NCBI GenBank assembly: GCA_012295275.1
Contig: CM022678.1
Location: 6,530,059-6,594,058 of the forward strand
Length of the DNA stretch: 64,000 nt
Origin: Chrysomallon squamiferum
Lineage: Eukaryota > Mollusca > Gastropoda > Neomphalida > Peltospiridae
Direction of reading: 5' to 3'
Part shown: positions 58,821-64,000 of the stretch, one piece after another
Position numbering within the stretch: position 1 is the stretch's first letter
How the letters are laid out: each line of letters begins with the position of its first letter
Notes under the pieces: generated by a model
Told to the model about the DNA's origin: nothing
Databases searched by the model: none
The model's input: only the letters and a program-made list of their open reading frames with translations
Program-made: the position numbers and the translations under genes

Positions 58821-59959
58821 TCATCTGTGATTTTTACAAATTTTAATTAGGTGCATTTTTCTCCAAAGAGCACAGCAACATCGCAATTTGGTTTTGAGGA
58901 TGTGACGGTAGTTAGCTGAACTTGCAAGCAATATGAAAAAGTTCTGTGCAAAATTGAACGTATAGATTGTAAGAAAGATATATCTGGCATTCATAAGATG
59001 TGCCCAAGTGGTATCATCGCCTGGGATATACAAGTAGACACATTCCCAGACAGATATTGGTAACAACGTAACTAGAGCGCAAAAGCTAACTAGCAGTGAT
59101 GGCCATGACTTTGTTTGTTTGAAACTGATCTTTCCCTGGGTGGATTCTAAGGAACATTTGTTTCTGAAACGATTACTCTTTCGGATGTACACAATTATTC
59201 GTACGTTTAGAACGAAAAGAAACAAACAAGGAATGGGCCCGGCCATGATTCGAATGATGATGTGATAGACCTTCACCGTTTCTAACAAAAAGCATGGCAG
59301 ATCACCAAAGAATGTTGCGGTGACGTGTAGACTCTGGAAACTTGAATTTTTAAGGTAACACTGACTGAACACGTAATCTGGGTAGTCATCTGCTATGTAT
59401 CGCGAAGTGATCAACAGGGAGACCGCGAGAACGCAACAACAGAAGAAATACGCTTTGCGGCGCGTACAGAATTTTTCTCGTATCAATGGGTGACAAATAC
59501 AAATGCATCTGTCCAGCGAGAGACCAACCAGCAACCACGGCGACGTAATGATCGGAAACTTGACGAAAACACACCGCAGCCAACATGGAATATTTTCGTA
59601 GATATCTGGAAAGTTTATCATAGGAAAAGACATAATAGCATCATATCCTTTGATTAAGAGAACGAGGCTGTCAGAAAGAGCCAAAAATTCAAATAAATCG
59701 GGTACGAAAGAGCAGCAAGTTTATTTTCGCTCGTCAGAACAAACACTAAAGCGTTGGCAGGAACACCTATACACATCAGAAGTATGTGAATGCCGGCAAC
59801 GTCAGAAGCAGTCAGTTGATAGATGCCACCAGTATTATGAAGTACTGCTGTGACGCTGTTCGTGACGTCACGAGCAGTCAGTGCAGGATTTAGTGTTGTG
59901 ACGTTGTCCGTGACGTCACCAGTAGTCAATGCAGGATTCAGTCTTGTAACGTTGTCCAT
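58821..59959 (-). pseudogene. Divergent rhodopsin-type GPCR, copy C, two small frameshifts
   Basis: Starts at 59959 (MDNVTRLNPALT). It is close to identical with copy A but has a 16-residue in-frame tandem duplication in the N-terminus (LNPALTTGDVTDNVTT then LNPALTARDVTNSVTA). One base is missing at 59681-59690 relative to copy A (TTTTTGG where A has TTTTCTGG), which breaks the frame in TM2 after YLNF. The main frame resumes as ALSDSLVLLIKGYD and runs through SLDRCICICHP, FLLETVKVYH (intact here, broken in A) and SANYR. A second lost base at 58855-58861 replaces the normal end by a slightly longer tail (HLIKICKNHR). As written neither A nor C is intact. Confidence 0.75.
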
Positions 59960-59980
59960 TCTCACAAGATTCGCTACAAA

Positions 59981-60540
59981 CTGAAAATAAATTCAACAAA
60001 TGACTAATCACTCAGATTATTTAATTGTAGTGTTATTCTGATTAACAGTTCTGTAAATTTTATAAACTTATAAATTATTACTGACTAAAAAATTGAAATT
60101 TTTTTTAGTAAAGTAGATAATAAATGAACGTAACAAAGAGTTTAGCTACTGTACACATGACTAAGTTGTAAATGAACGTTAAACTACATCTACACGTAAC
60201 TAAGACGTAAACGTAGGATAATGAATTACTATAGAAAATGTTTTACTACTCCACACATGACTAATGTAGTAAAGTAATATAACAAATGAGTACAAACCTC
60301 GCAATTTTCAAACATTAGTACAAAACTGATAAATTTCTAACATTATTACAAAACTGACATTTTTGTAGCATTACTAAAAAAATTAACAATGTTCTAACAT
60401 TACTACAAAACTGACAATTTGCTACAAGACTGACAACTTTGTAACATGAGTTCAAAATTGAAATATTCCTTAACATTGCAATAAAACTGAAAATTTTCTA
60501 ACATTAAGAATTAACAGTTTTAAGTGACCTCAGTACATAC
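59981..60540 (-). other. Putative 5'UTR intron of receptor copy C
   Basis: A donor-like CAG-GTATGT (exon end at 60541) and an acceptor TTTTCAG ending at 59981 match the corresponding sites 42484 and 43659 in copy A. The intron is about 560 bases here against about 1176 in A; most of the difference is the 28-bp array, which has far fewer units here. Confidence 0.5.
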
Positions 60541-60920
60541 CTGATTGTATTTCTCTTAAAGAAAACACAGAAAGGAAATTCAAAAAATGTTAGGAAATGT
60601 TGTGTCTTAGCTCTGACGGCAACTGTTTGCGATTGTCCAGACTTCGTTTTTGTATTCTGAATCACGTGATTCAGTATGAGTCGCACATTCAGTATGACGC
60701 CGGTCACATGAGTCGCATTAAACACGTGACCTGTTACATGACTGACAAGTGATAAATGATCAACCAATAAAATTTGAGAATTTCCGTAATGCAATATCCA
60801 AACAAAAAATAAAAAAAAAAAAAAAAATAAAAACTGATTGATTTTTAAGTACGTGATCAATATTTTCGTTTGTTTTCTCTTCTTTCTTTCTAAAAATTTT
60901 CCTGAGCGAGTTTAGCATGT

Positions 60921-64000
<3,080 letters not shown>

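Noticed and set aside
60504-60860. 118-residue minus-strand frame with hydrophobic start
   Set aside because: The hydrophobic part is a poly-A/T run, and the sequence lies in the non-coding upstream region shared by the duplicated units.

Overview
This is a eukaryotic nuclear window, AT-rich and full of microsatellites. The genes have animal intron-exon structure, canonical GT-AG splice sites and metazoan proteins. The closely packed peptide-receptor-like GPCR genes, the CA/CT/TTA microsatellites and the overall style suggest a lophotrochozoan, most likely a mollusc; that assignment is an inference. No bacterial operons, CRISPR arrays, viral genes, tRNAs or rRNAs were recognised.

Left half (3.6-35 kb): three housekeeping genes. 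An SDR16C-family short-chain dehydrogenase (HSD17B11/13 or RDHE2 type, six exons, minus strand, 312 aa) lies head-to-head with bystin (BYSL, ten exons, plus strand, 437 aa). They share a gap of about 430 bp that looks like a bidirectional promoter. Both reconstruct without a break. Downstream of bystin, on the same strand, is PRPF6, a U5/tri-snRNP splicing factor spread over about 19 kb and at least 22 coding exons. Most exons are very well conserved, but the copy as written has three lesions: a 1-base deletion in exon 9, a missing exon in the HAT-repeat region, and a tandemly duplicated exon with stops near the 3' end followed by loss of about 17 codons. Several introns of bystin and PRPF6 carry small tandem duplications that cross splice junctions and leave decoy acceptors or donors.

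Right half (37-61 kb): a GPCR neighbourhood. It holds an intronless class B (secretin-type) receptor on the minus strand, an intronless class A receptor on the minus strand, and two near-identical copies of a divergent class A receptor in opposite orientation. These last two sit in a segmental duplication of at least three units: A (about 40.9-48.6 kb, plus), B (about 49.4-56.5 kb, plus, receptor ORF lost) and C (about 56.5-61 kb, minus). Each divergent receptor copy carries small frameshifts at different homopolymer positions, so each supplies the bases the other lacks.

Mobile DNA: a 249-bp element with mariner-like terminal repeats and TA target duplication, still carrying the decayed C-terminal codons of a transposase (40.3-40.6 kb), and a 193-bp hairpin element (46.57-46.76 kb) found in unit A but not in C. 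The remaining non-coding sequence is mostly simple repeats, minisatellites and AT-rich DNA with no gene that I can support. Exon boundaries come from reading frame, splice consensus and remembered family conservation; no alignment or transcript data were available.
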